From Ascaris suum (lineage: Eukaryota; Nematoda; Chromadorea; Rhabditida; Ascarididae): 64,000 bases of DNA. A program made the translations under genes and the position numbers. Every line of letters begins with the position of its first letter. The first letter of the stretch is position 1. The notes under the pieces were generated by a model. The model was not told the DNA's origin, did not search any database, and worked only from the letters and a program-made list of their open reading frames with translations. Below are positions 26,601 to 37,830 of this stretch, in pieces. The DNA is taken from NCBI GenBank assembly GCA_013433145.1, contig CM024172.1:7990553-8054552 (forward strand), given 5' to 3'.

Positions 26601-28978
26601 TGATCTTTGGCAGGTGGTGCGTGCCATGCATTTACATGCAAAAACTGGAACACTTCTGGAGGCGGCAACCACCAGTAGTTGTAGTTGTGTTTGGTCGGTA
26701 GGGTTGACGAGTGATATGTGGTGAACAATTCCTCAGCTTACATCTTGTATAGCAGTTTGTTTATGTACCATTCAATCTGTAATTGCATCTATTTGAGCGG
26801 TAATTTCCGGTGGCGTTTTGCTTTTGTAATGATTCTTTGTTGCGTAATCCTATATGGAACTATTTTATTTGTTAACTGCTGAAGTTATTATCGTCATTCA
26901 AAAATAGTGCTCGTGGTTCACCGCCATCCCTCCCCCACGGGACCCCCTGCTCTCCCGAACTCCCCGCCACGGGGGGGACTCTGAGAACTGAAACGCCCTG
27001 CGGCATCGAATTTTTTTCATTCATTCACTCTACTGCGCAATACTTTTTTCATTTACTAGTCGTCAACAAACTCATACTTCGCTTATTTTGAATGAATTGA
27101 CCGAAATGTCTGCTCTCCGAAAGCTTTTGCAAAGTTTATGTACAATTGGGATTCGTTTGAAAATTTCGTTTATTATGCGCTTTTGTAAATTTGCAAGACA
27201 GCAGAATAAACAATAGCACAATGGCTGTGTGTTTATGTTTTATATATGTGTCTATCCGTCTGTTTGCCCTGTTTTACAGCTCCACACTAAGGGTAACATT
27301 CTTTGTCGAATTTCGCTTTATTTAACCGTCTTTGAAGTAAATTGTAGGTAGATTATAGCTTTAAAGGGGTTTGAAAAGGTCGAATGCATTTGCCAGCGTT
27401 GCAATCTTTATTCTGCATCGGTCGAGTCACACAGAAAGGATTCTTCTTCAGCGGATTTATTTGGATTGTTTAAAATATAAAGACATTGTTCTGCGTATTT
27501 TACAATTTGCGAAAGTTGTTGGTCAGATGATTGAAACACATCGTGCCAACTCCTTCGGCACGCCTCTGCATTGTCTTTTAAGCAGAACTTCCAAAAGACT
27601 GCTGCTTATCCGTATTTGTGAATGCGGATTGAAGCATCATAATGACGCAGTATCTCTGTTGCCATTTTCCGGTTTATTGTTGCAGAGCTTGTACGAGTGC
27701 GGTGACAAGGACGCTAAGTTCGTCGGAAGTCGCCAATGGATTGGGTCTATGGAGTTGGGCTATTGCCTCGACAATATGCTCGGGATTCAGTCACGTATCA
27801 TCAACACAAACTCAGGCGCTGAAGTCGCTGATAATGTGCGGCAGCTCGCTTTGCACTTTGACAACTCTGGAACACCTGTCATGATTGGTAAGTAGCTATG
27901 CGGCGAAGTAGATAGATCATGGATGGACCCGTACGATGTGTTTGCGGCGTTGCGTTGAAAAAGATAGCACCCGTTTGGGATAGGCTAGGAAAATGGTTCT
28001 CTATGTGATGAATTCATCGATTTCTTCGATATTTTTAATTTTGGCCCCATTCCACGTCCTTCTTCCTCTTTCTTTAACCGTTTGAACTAGTTTTGTTCCA
28101 AACTCCTTGGCGCCAGTGGGTTAAAATGATCCCGTCATGGTTTTAGTACAACATCGTTATGTATTTGAACATCACGTTGACTAAATGCCGAAATGAGCGT
28201 AATATGATTCAACAGGAAGTAAAGATTGCGTGCTGAAATACCTATTGCAGTGAGCGAGCCGTTTTACAGCGACAGGTGTCTGCATTCATTTAGCTAAGTT
28301 CCGCAAAAGAGTGCTGATTGTGAGGTGGCTTCCATACTTCATTAAAGCGTTTATGAGGTTGTAGGAGTCGTGAATACCACAAAAGAAGGGAGTACAGTCT
28401 ATATCTGTTTGTTTCCTTTGTGTCCACATTTGCTCAGTAATTGTGCACGATCTACTTTTCCACAGTTCTTGGCTACCATCCTTTTTGTAATGTGGTCAGT
28501 TTTTCGTCATTTGTGAATGCACCGCTTACTTTCATATTTCATTTGCAGCATCCCCTGGAGTTAATATTACATATGTTTTAACAGTTTAGAAGAAACTTCG
28601 TAACGAAAGAGGCAGATTTCCAAAAAGTGGTTTTTTCGACTTTGTTGATAATTTATTGCCAAATAACCAAAAGAATTTTTTTAAACCAGTTGTCTTCTAT
28701 TCTCCTAAGTGTTTTTTCCAAGTGTATTGTTACCTTTAAAACCTGATTTGAATTATTTTACAGGTGGTGGTATGCTTGCACATACAATAATTGGTGTAGA
28801 TTTCAATGATTCAACAGGAGAATGTGCCTTCTTGGTGCTTGACCCGCACTACACGGGTGAGGAAAATATGTCGATTGTTGTATCAAAAGGTTGGTGCGGT
28901 TGGAAAGCACCTAGCTTCTGGAAGCAGGAACATTTCTACAATCTGTTATTGCCACAGCCTCCTGCTAATGTGATATGA
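17602..28978 (+). CDS. odr-8: Ufm1-specific protease 2 (UFSP2/ODR-8), many exons
   Basis: Peptidase family C78 enzyme that matures the ubiquitin-like modifier UFM1 and removes it from ER-associated targets; the C. elegans orthologue ODR-8 acts with ODR-4 at the ER. Exons with matching phase: 17602-17764, 17941-18016, 18526-18607, 18982-19265, 20999-21092, 21463-21516, 22093-22253, 23621-23752, 24230-24291, 25194-25313, 27686-27887 and 28764-28978. An exon around 18113-18315 is clear but its start is ambiguous. The first exon and a short exon between 22253 and 23621 were not found. The N-terminal half is the diverged non-catalytic domain ([18 protein letters not shown]). The catalytic half shows [24 protein letters not shown] with the nucleophile Cys codon at 25221-25223, [27 protein letters not shown] text and LDPHYTG with Asp at 28841-28843 and His at 28847-28849. 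It ends [22 protein letters not shown], as in the family. All catalytic residues are present, so an active enzyme is expected. Confidence 0.92.
21150..21400. repeat. Degenerate pyrimidine/TTA-type simple repeat in a UFSP2 intron
   Basis: About 250 bases built from irregular ttatta, ttattg, ttatca and atcatc units in the intron between exons 20999-21092 and 21463-21516. It creates two long overlapping plus-strand frames full of Ile, Tyr, Leu and Phe that are not genes. Confidence 0.75.
26462..26534 (+). tRNA. tRNA-Arg (anticodon ACG)
   Basis: A 73-base cloverleaf. The acceptor stem GGCCTCG pairs with CGAGGTC (one G-T pair), discriminator G. The anticodon stem TCGGT/ACCGA encloses loop CTACGGA, giving anticodon ACG at 26495-26497, which after A-to-I editing reads CGU, CGC and CGA arginine codons. 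The T arm is GCAGG-TTCGAAT-CCTGC. Box A (TGGCGCAACGG, 26469-26479) and box B (GGTTCGAATCC, 26513-26523) are good internal RNA polymerase III promoters. A TTTT terminator lies at 26540-26543. It sits in the UFSP2 intron 25314-27685, same strand. The stems are intact, so it looks functional, although a tRNA-derived repeat cannot be excluded. Confidence 0.93.
26928..26965 (-). other. Potential G-quadruplex (minus strand) / i-motif (plus strand)
   Basis: Five C runs of 3-5 bases on the plus strand (26928-26930, 26932-26936, 26943-26947, 26954-26956, 26962-26965) are separated by loops of 1, 6, 6 and 5 bases. On the minus strand this fits the canonical G3+N1-7 quadruplex pattern. It lies in the UFSP2 intron that also holds the tRNA, in otherwise AT-rich sequence. 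Confidence 0.55.
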
Positions 28979-31708
28979 GAATCGTCACAACGAACTAAAA
29001 TCAGTTATGTCTCCTTTATGAATTATTCTGAAATTTTCTTTCTGTATAACTTTTTTAAACATCTTTTGACTGCATTCTAAAAGGAAGCAGAATTTTGCGC
29101 TGATGAAGTTTTTGGTTTTCTTTGCAGTTATTCCACGATGAGCGCCTCATTTTTGATTCGGTATCCTCGAAGCGGTTGAGCACAAAAATATTGCTCAAAC
29201 ATATATGAGCGTCGTGGTGGAGAGTTTGAAATCGTTGAATTCAGCCTTGAAGATATCGTTGTTCATTTTTTTCTTTTCTGTGTTATTTCCCGCAAGCATA
29301 TTTCGCCCGTAACCTATCTGAATGATTTTTCTCATTTGCGAGCTGTTTGTTTATCTTTCATTTAATAATCGGTTGTTTTAAATGCTTCTTCATTTTCCGT
29401 CTTTAAGTATTCGTTTCAAAAGTTATTTCGACATTACACTGACGGATGAGTTAGGTAGTTGGGTTGTGTGGATTTGTTTGCTTTTCTGTACAACTATCCG
29501 TTATAAGATGTGTTTTTCTTGCGATTTGTTTTCAAAATTTGATGCACGTTTATGAGATATTTGAAGTGAAATCATTGCCTGTATATCGTCATTCGGTTGA
29601 TTTCGAAATAGTTTTCCCTTTCATCGGCCTTTTGCGTGTTGTCATTAATTCATTCATTTCGATGCTGTGGCTTTACTGTTTTTTCATGGATGTTCTCTAG
29701 ACAGTCTTTTTCGAGCATTGATGGTTTAGTGTGATAAAATGGAGAATGATGGCATAGGATAGGGACTAACCACAAGAAATTGATATATTAGGAAAAGGTG
29801 CTCGACTGCTATCGTTTTTTGCTTCCTTAATTAAACTCTGAAAATCACTTACAATAGAGCAGAAGAAACTCTAGATTGTATTAGTACATGCATAATCACA
29901 TGTTCGCAATCTTTTGTTTTTTCTTCTGGTTGCATAAATGCGAGTACGGTTGTCTAGTGTGTTTAATTCAGCGTTGTGTTATGCAAAGATTACATGGAAT
30001 ATCTTAACCTGATTGGTTTTCTTCGTTTTGTCTTCCCTTAGGGATTTTTTACCGCCTGATATCATTTCTTATAGCCATGTTTTATTATTTTTTTATGTTT
30101 ATTTTATTTGTTATGGCTTTTGGATTATTTTTATCATTGGTTATTTGGGGAATAAATGGATTTGAAGGGATTTTCGTCTTTGAATCGTGATCATGATTGT
30201 GTATACATATATTAAAGTTTTACTTAGCAGAATAGTCAATAGAAGAATTTCACATGTCTGTATGTAAAGGTTATATTTACTGGGTTGTCTGCCGGTTTGT
30301 CTGGAAGGTTTTGTACAACAATTCGTAAAAGGCGATAACAGTGTTTTCGTGGACTCGGGTGCGCTGCTGAAGCGTTATGTTGCACATTTTGTTCGCTACA
30401 CCGCTTTTCTCACCAACATTTTCTTGTGGAAGATTCCGCTTCATAAACCAATTGACATCAGAGAACGAGTGGAATGTTCAGTTGAGTAAGTTAGTGAGTG
30501 TGTGGGCATTTTCTGTGCGTCGTTTTAATAAGTAATAAGCTGAGTGTTTAGTTGCCTCTTTCACCTCGCGTTTCACTTGAGAGCGCCAAGACCAACGCGT
30601 TTTTTTCCCTTCTAAACAGCTTTCGTGTTGTAGTTTCTTAATGCAGCTGTGATAGGGTCGACGGCTGGCTATGAGGCTAGTTCATCGGTTTTTAGTCTTG
30701 TATGGCTTATATGATGTTAGGTGAATGCTGACGACTGCTGAATACATTGATAACGCTATGAGGATATCTATATTTAAAATTTTTATAGGTAAGTTCAAAT
30801 GGTATTCATTGGTAAGTATTATATATTTTGATAGGGTAAAGCTGATGGAGTTTTCCACCGGTTTCTGCCTTATTTCATACGCAGATGTGAATTAGGAATA
30901 CATAGAAGGCGAACATTGTCTTTGATCAGTCTCTGATGCCGGTTATGGACCGCTTTCCAAACTTAAGCTATTATAGCATAGATACAGGTGATCGCAATTA
31001 GTTGCTAACCAGGATGGAACCACCTTCGCAGTTTCCCTTTCTTCCTTTCTCTGAATTATTACACAGAAGAAGGCGCAAATTCACGAGAGGTTATACCTCC
31101 ACCTCTGCGTTTAAGGCTCAAAAACTGATTCATTTACACGCTAGAGATGTTGGCTATTGTCGCTTAGGACCAGAAATAGGGAGCAGGAGAATTCCACTAA
31201 CTTAATCACTTGCCAAGTCTGTTTAAAGAAGTGCGTGCAACTATTTCCTATTTTATCTGTTGCCGCTCTTCCACTTTGCCGCCTCAGAGGGTGTATAAAA
31301 CGAATCGATCAATAGCTTAGAGGCTGTATCCCAATTCACTCATATAACTTTTTTATTTGTTATCGTTGCTTCTTTCTAGTTCCTGGAGTCCTTCCGTAAT
31401 CGGTGATTTCTAGTCGTCGCTCTTGAATCACGCCAGCGCTCTATTGTCGACGTCCCGCTAAATGTAGAAACCACTTGTCGTTTTTCTTGTGTCTCTTCTG
31501 GGTGCATACAGGATGCCAATCAAATATGTTGTCGATTCGTGTTCCCCTCACGTTGGCGCAGTCGTGCACTCGATATCACGCAATTTCGAGAGTCGTTTCG
31601 AGTGATTATGTTCAGTCTAACTTTATGCGACTAGTAAATTCGCTGTTCCACTACTTCACACGTGCGATGAACGCAAATTGAATGACCATATCTCTTGCTT
31701 TACCATAC
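28979..31708. other. Intergenic stretch, nothing recognised
   Basis: Downstream of the UFSP2 stop. AT-rich, with no exon with splice support, no RNA gene and no clear repeat. Short plus-strand frames (for example 29464-29700) are hydrophobic and T-rich, as expected by chance. Confidence 0.5.
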
Positions 31709-31714
31709 TTTATT
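31709..31714 (-). terminator. Polyadenylation signal AATAAA
   Basis: Canonical AATAAA on the minus strand, about 25 bases after the TAA stop ending at 31739. The short spacing is typical of nematode 3' UTRs and supports the minus-strand terminal exon. Confidence 0.6.
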
Positions 31715-31738
31715 TTACTCAAATCACAAAGCAATTCA

Positions 31739-32068
31739 TTACAAATAAGTGTTTATTCGCATAGTTTCAGCTTCCGTTGGAGAGGAGTAACTGCACAGTT
31801 GCGTAAAGGTTAGAGCGTAGGTTCTTCTCTTGTCCATCAGATGCTGACGAGTCCATTCGTTGTTCCGCATAGGAGGAGAGTCGGGACTTCCTCCACCGCC
31901 CTCATCCGATGAGGGTGCTGGTGGAGTGGTTTGCTGGGACAAGTCCAAGAAGTCTAACTGGAGCTTACTCATTACCGATCGCATAATAAACAGATATGAA
32001 ACAATAAAGTCCTACATCATCCCATTTCCTTCATCATTTCGCGACAGTTCGCCTGTGTGCCGAATTTG
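31739..32068 (-). CDS. Last two exons of an unrecognised minus-strand gene
   Basis: Proposed exons are 32068-32016 and 31967-31739 (read leftwards), separated by a 48-base intron of typical nematode size. The first begins after attttag and ends ATGAT before gtagga; the second starts after gtaatgag, and the phases match (AT + T). The C-terminal part is low-complexity and probably disordered: Gln/Thr/Pro/Ser-rich, then an acidic and glycine run (SSDEGGGGSPDSPP), then a basic stretch (DKRRTYAL). It ends at TAA with AATAAA 25 bases later. Codon use and GC are higher than in the flanks. If the acceptor is rejected, the terminal frame can start at ATG 31984 instead, giving 81 residues. No function can be assigned. 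Confidence 0.45.
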
Positions 32069-34894
32069 CTAAAATATTTATCGAATCCACTGACTATCAA
32101 GAGAATGACCAAGATGAAATTAATGTGTGTGGTATGCCTTTGATAAAAATAAATAAAATTAATGAATGTGAAAGATGTATGATATGTCTTTGAGCTTATA
32201 TTGCACAATACTATGGAGTATGTTGATGTTGAAAGTTTTCTTCTTGTTCATCATTGTATGGTGACCAATGACAGTATTTCGATGATAAGTATTCATATGC
32301 AAGAATCTGCTACTGCGATGTTTTCTTTTTTTCTCGCCAGTTCTTTTTCATTCACCTTCATTCAGCTTCTAAACGATTTCCTGCATTGTCTTAACTTCCG
32401 TACACTTGTTTTTTCCTGAAAAAAAAAGAATTCTTAGACGACTGACCTTTGTCCCTGGAAGCTATATATGCTGAACTAATTTGAGAATCCGCTTTTAATG
32501 TGCTTCTGAAGACAAACGCGTTTTATTCATTTCTTTGTGGAAATTGCCACTTTAATTGCTTATATATGTCCACTTAATCCCACTGCGATATTTTTTATTC
32601 CAAACAAATTCAGTCAATCTTTCACGCTCATATTTGCATACAGAATTCATAAAATATATTGCTGGCGATAAGCTTTCACGCTGATGATTTCACTATTGCG
32701 GCCTCATCTTTCTTTTCAACGCCCCGTAAATTGAACAAATCCGATGAGTCTATTTTACTAATCTTTTGATAAGAAATTCTGATGATCCAGTTACTCCAAT
32801 ATGAGATATCGACTATTGCCCAAGTAGTAATTTTAAGCGAATTTGTCAAAAGTTAGGCGTTCATATATTGTGGAAGAATCAACGAAAACTGAGTGAGTCG
32901 ACCACAACACTCATTTCTTTGTTCGTCAACAATACAGTGTAGTTTTAAAGATAACATTTGAGTTGCATAATGAAATGTTAGTCAATGAAGTGAACAACTT
33001 CTAGTGGACAGCGGATGGCCTTGGGAAAGCATCATCCACTCGATCCTAATACTTCACTTGGAATTTTATTCGCTTTTCTTCACCTGCAAAAATGTTGCGT
33101 GAACTCTACAGGTCACGCGCAATTAATTTCACGTTATCAGACGCAAGAAAACCCGCAGACTTTTTTGGACTACAAGAGATGTCATTTGAAATAGCATTGA
33201 ATGCTCAATGGAAACGTGTATGACTTGAGTGATCTCAGCCAGATAGTTGCTTTTTATAGGCGTATCCAAGGCAGAAACCGACTTTGTTGAGAAATGCTAT
33301 TTACAATATGCACCGATTTATTTATTATTCTCGAGAGAATAAGAATGTTGCTTTATTGAATAAGCAGCGAAATATGAGAAGTGTTAAGGAATAAATGAAA
33401 ACGTGTGAAACACAAAGGAGATTCATACGTGATAGGAGGAATTCATCTATGCTGTTTTCAAATAACATGAATTAATGTTCCGTTAACGAGCTCTACTGAG
33501 AATATTGGCATCATTCTTATTTGCGTTATTTATGTGTTAATATTTGGTGCTTTTATATTGCTATATGCTAAGAAATTGATAGGAATTGATTCTTATTGCA
33601 TTATGTTCACGATATTTCATTGCATCTTATGGAACGTGTGACGTAATGTTCCCCGGGGGATAATGCATGAAGCAATGCTCTGCTATTGGAATCAAGTTTT
33701 GTGCGCTTTCAAGTTTTCGCTTCTAATGCAGCAGCAGCGGCTTGCTAAAGTTGTTGTTGCTTTTTGAATAAAGTAGCTGTAAGTTTCTGTGATTGCATTC
33801 TGCATTCGATGAGATTTACCAATAGTAAAGGAGAGAGTTTTTGTGAGTGAGAAGTACTAAAACTGAGGAGTTTATTGAGAATGCTTAAAGACTGAACGAC
33901 AAACCCAGGGAAACATAATTCATTTATGTAGAGGTGCGTAATGTTTTTTCAAATTTGTAGGAAGCTTTCTTAATTAAATTGACTCTGTAAAATCAACAAC
34001 AGTCTCAGCTCATGCGATTCATCATTTAACGAATGATCTTAATGATCTTAATCGAGTTTAGCTATTAGCCATGGGCCATGAGCACATCCGCAGGTATATT
34101 TGCCGACATTACAAAATATCATGCGATTTTTAATGTACGAATGTGCTATTTCGAGTGTATTCTCCCTTGAGTATGCTATTTTCTGAGTCTATTTTATCGT
34201 CAACATTGCTGGCAACAAAACTTTTAGCTCCTGTTGAATTTTCGTGGAAAAATCCTTGGGATTCTTCTACGGAAAATTACTCCTACATTATTCCTATAAA
34301 GAGAGGAAAGTTGTGTGGGAAAACTTGGAGGAATGTCGGAGATTTTGCTAGACATCAAGTTGCAATGGTTAGCGTGTTCTAACCCACCAATGACCGTATT
34401 TCGACAAATGTTTTTGATGAAAGCTTGAACGCTCCAAGTGGTTTCCTGTGGTTTGGCCACGTGTAGGACTGACGGCGTTTCATACTCAAACAGACTATTA
34501 ACAACTCAGTTCCAGAAAATCAATATAAAAATGCGTTGTACTGCATTTTAACACCATTTTGTTTAAAATTTTCTCCAAAGCAAAAAGGCTGCCTCAGCGC
34601 CCACTGGCATTGTCAAGCTTATATTTCTTCCGTTTTCTATGTGCGTTGCATTCACGATCTTTTATATCGGTCTCTTGAACACATCACAGAAATATTGTCG
34701 GAACGCACGTATCTATCTGTCTGCATATATGTCCGAAAGTTTCATTTCGCAGCTCACATGGTCTACAGTCACGGAGCATTATGATGGACGTCATGAGCGT
34801 TTATCACTTTACCTCATCGTTTTAACTCAAGACGATGGAAATTAGAGCTATGAATACCGATCAATAGATTGCAGACCATCGGCCTTCCATATCT
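32069..34894. other. Unassigned stretch, possibly introns of the minus-strand gene
   Basis: No confident exon. Two minus-strand acceptor-like sites occur (tttttgcag near 33085 and a long T run plus cag near 32420), each followed by only short open frames. It may be intronic sequence linking the exons at 35485-35646 with those at 31739-32068; this was not demonstrated. Confidence 0.3.
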
Positions 34895-35304
<410 letters not shown>

Positions 35305-35484
35305 CATTATATATATAATGTACTTCTGCATCTACATATATATTTGAACAGAATTTCAACTGTGAACATTAAATTTCGTTTTTCTTTCATCACATGAGAT
35401 CTTAAATTGAAATCACCTTTTCGAATTGCGTATTAATTTCAACCTATTTCCTCCTCTTTCTTACTTCCGCCCAGTTTACACCAC

Positions 35485-35646
35485 CTGTGTCCTTTGTTGA
35501 TCGCTTGATTCATGACGGCGTAGGTGTATTCTTCGATGATTTCATTTGGAGAACTGAAAAAAACAGCATTTCATCAACTTCATCATTAGTACGCAGTATA
35601 TAAGGAGTCGACGTGCGCATTTTTATTTGCTATTTGCAGTACTTCG
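35485..35646 (-). CDS. Two candidate internal exons, unrecognised protein
   Basis: Exons 35646-35593 and 35553-35485 (read leftwards) join in phase across a 39-base intron ending in a strong tttttttcag acceptor. The joined product contains EVLQIANKNAHVDSL followed by SPNEIIEEYTYAVMNQ and ends at an AG|gtggtg donor. The frame is also open upstream of 35646, so the first exon could be longer. The IIEEYTYAV segment weakly recalls HORMA-domain proteins of nematode meiotic chromosomes, but that rests on a few residues and should be read as a guess. It may belong to the same gene as 31739-32068. Confidence 0.35.
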
Positions 35647-36920
35647 CTGAAGAAATCGTTGAAATTGAGGTTTTGGACTAAGAATACATCTATGCATAAA
35701 TTTGAACTCTTTGCTAGAACAATCAGAACGAATTTAAGCTGCAACATTTTTAGATTATGTGAAGAATTGGGTTTTTTTTTGCTGTTCTCACACTTCATGA
35801 CTTGTCGCGAATAAAAACAGTTATTCTTCCTACCGTTAACAAAAATTTTTAGCTTTTTGTATTAAAACTTTGTTAATCTTTCTTTTAAAGTCTTTGCATC
35901 AATAGCATCAGTGCAAGTTCCCACTTCTGGATGATAGACGTTGTTTCGATCCATTTTTATTGCCAGATGGAAGCTGTCTTTTTAGGGCAGTCTTAGTCTC
36001 CGTTCTTATCGACGCGCTATTATTGGCCAAATGCTCGCATATTAATGAACTTTTAAGAGCTTCGTTTCACCTGAAAATAAACTGTTGAAATTACGAAATA
36101 TTTAAGCACCAAGTGTTATGAAGTTTCTCGATTAGATGAATAGGTGAAAAGTCGCCTTTCTCATAAAATATATCAATTATGAGAGAGTGAAAGTTGTCAT
36201 CTGTAGAAGGAGAGCAGGCAGCAGAATGTTGTCGGAAATGCTAAATTCGATGTCTGAGTGATTTCATTGTTTTTTTTTCGGATGAGTAACGAGAGATAGT
36301 GATTGTTTTTCTTCAGATTTTTCGACAGGAAATACATTTTTCATTCCCTATTGCACTTGAGTTCCTCGTTTTTATATGCTACAACCCAATATGGCTCCTT
36401 TACTTCATTTGTTTTATTAATTGTATTTGGAGCATGTCCTCCCAACAAATATAGCAACTTTTTTCATTAGTTTTGCGATTTTTCATTGCATTATGATAAG
36501 ACATTGGAAATGAAGTAGTGACACGATTGGCAAATGACTTGCGCAGTGGCCATGCATATCGAGGGACCAGTGCAGCAAATCGCCAGGATGTACACCAAAA
36601 GATTATTACTTTGTTTCTGCGAAAATCCTAGAGCGAATTATTCTTTTTCATTCTTGCAAAGAACACAACCCCATTGACTCGCATATTATTCTTTGAATAC
36701 GCCGGCATTTATTGTTTGTATCTCCGTACTTGAAGCGTAAAAGGACAATTAGGGATGAAGAAATTTCTGGATACACCTCAGATGTACCTCAGTCGTTTTG
36801 ATAGACTTTATTCGATTTCATAGCTGTCACTGAGAATAAGCTGATATTATACGCCTTAATCGCTTTGCATCCTACTTAAATATCAGCGTCAAATCTGCGA
36901 GTATGAATATATCCTTGCTC

Positions 36921-37337
36921 AGTCTGTCTAATGATTTCAACGCCGAGGCGACTCATTTGGAGCCGTGAATTTTGGTGGGCGTAATGCTCATCATTTGACC
37001 ACCTCCTACACCAAAATTCAAGTTGATCTTTCACTTCGAAGGCTGCGAAGGATGGATGGTAGACAAGGGTAGAAATTTGCATGCACGTTGTAACTGTTTT
37101 GTCGCAGGGCCGCAGTTCCGCACAAAAGTTGGTGTTTTGTGGAAGACTATGTTGGTGGCTGGACCAGTCAGAGTATAAGTGCTTTGTGAATGTTCTGTTC
37201 GTTGGTCATGCATGAAGTAGGTCGGTCTGATGTGTAGAATTGCAAAAGTGCATGTTGCTTCAGTTTCTCCGATGCGTTTCTTCACATGTAATGGTTTTTG
37301 AAAATGTGTTTGTCTATCGGTTCGATGGTTTCAGTGT
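36921..37337 (-). repeat. Two diverged copies of a minus-strand motif (copies A and B)
   Basis: Minus-strand copy B (36921-36944) reads TTGAAATCATTAGACAGA and copy A (37319-37337) reads CTGAAACCATCGAACC. Both lie in short open frames that translate as GVEIIRQTE and HTETIEP and then stop within about 20 codons. The same motif occurs at 42063 and 46077. These are either terminal exons of a fast-evolving gene family or remnants of a dispersed repeat. Confidence 0.4.
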
Positions 37338-37599
37338 GGAAGTCACTATAGCTGGAAACGCGAAATTTAGCACATGTAACGTACATCGAAGGTGGTCTCT
37401 CGTATCACATTCCAAAGTTTTCATGTCTAGCTACAGAAAATTCAGGACGCTAAAGATGTAAGGGTGTTAGACTGTTCTACACCTCTACCCATGATTCGTT
37501 CCTGAAGGATTCCACACTACTTCTCTTCCCAGGCTCAATCAAATGCTTTGTAATCTGGGAACAAGATGAGAGGTTAACGTTTTTATGAAGTCTCAAAAA

Positions 37600-37830
37600 A
37601 AATCAGCAATAGTAAGCGGAGGTGATGATACGACGGCGACTGGAACGTCGCTCCGACAGCTTCTTACGACGAATTGTGCCATTTCCGCGCCAACACATTG
37701 GAAACTCCCGATGCCCGACATGCTTCGCGGCTGGACTGCACACCACTACGATCCGAATCAACACTCGCAAGTACGACATGCCGCGTGAAAATCCAGAAGC
37801 ACACTGATGTCCTGTAATCAAACACGCTGT
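37600..37830. other. GC-rich patch open in three frames
   Basis: About 230 bases of clearly higher GC, with two plus-strand frames and one minus-strand frame open at once. The likely plus-strand readings start near 37585 and 37622 and end near 37788 and 37807. None matches a family I know. Simultaneous openness is explained by few A/T-rich stops, so coding is unproven. It could be an exon or a transposon remnant. Confidence 0.3.
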
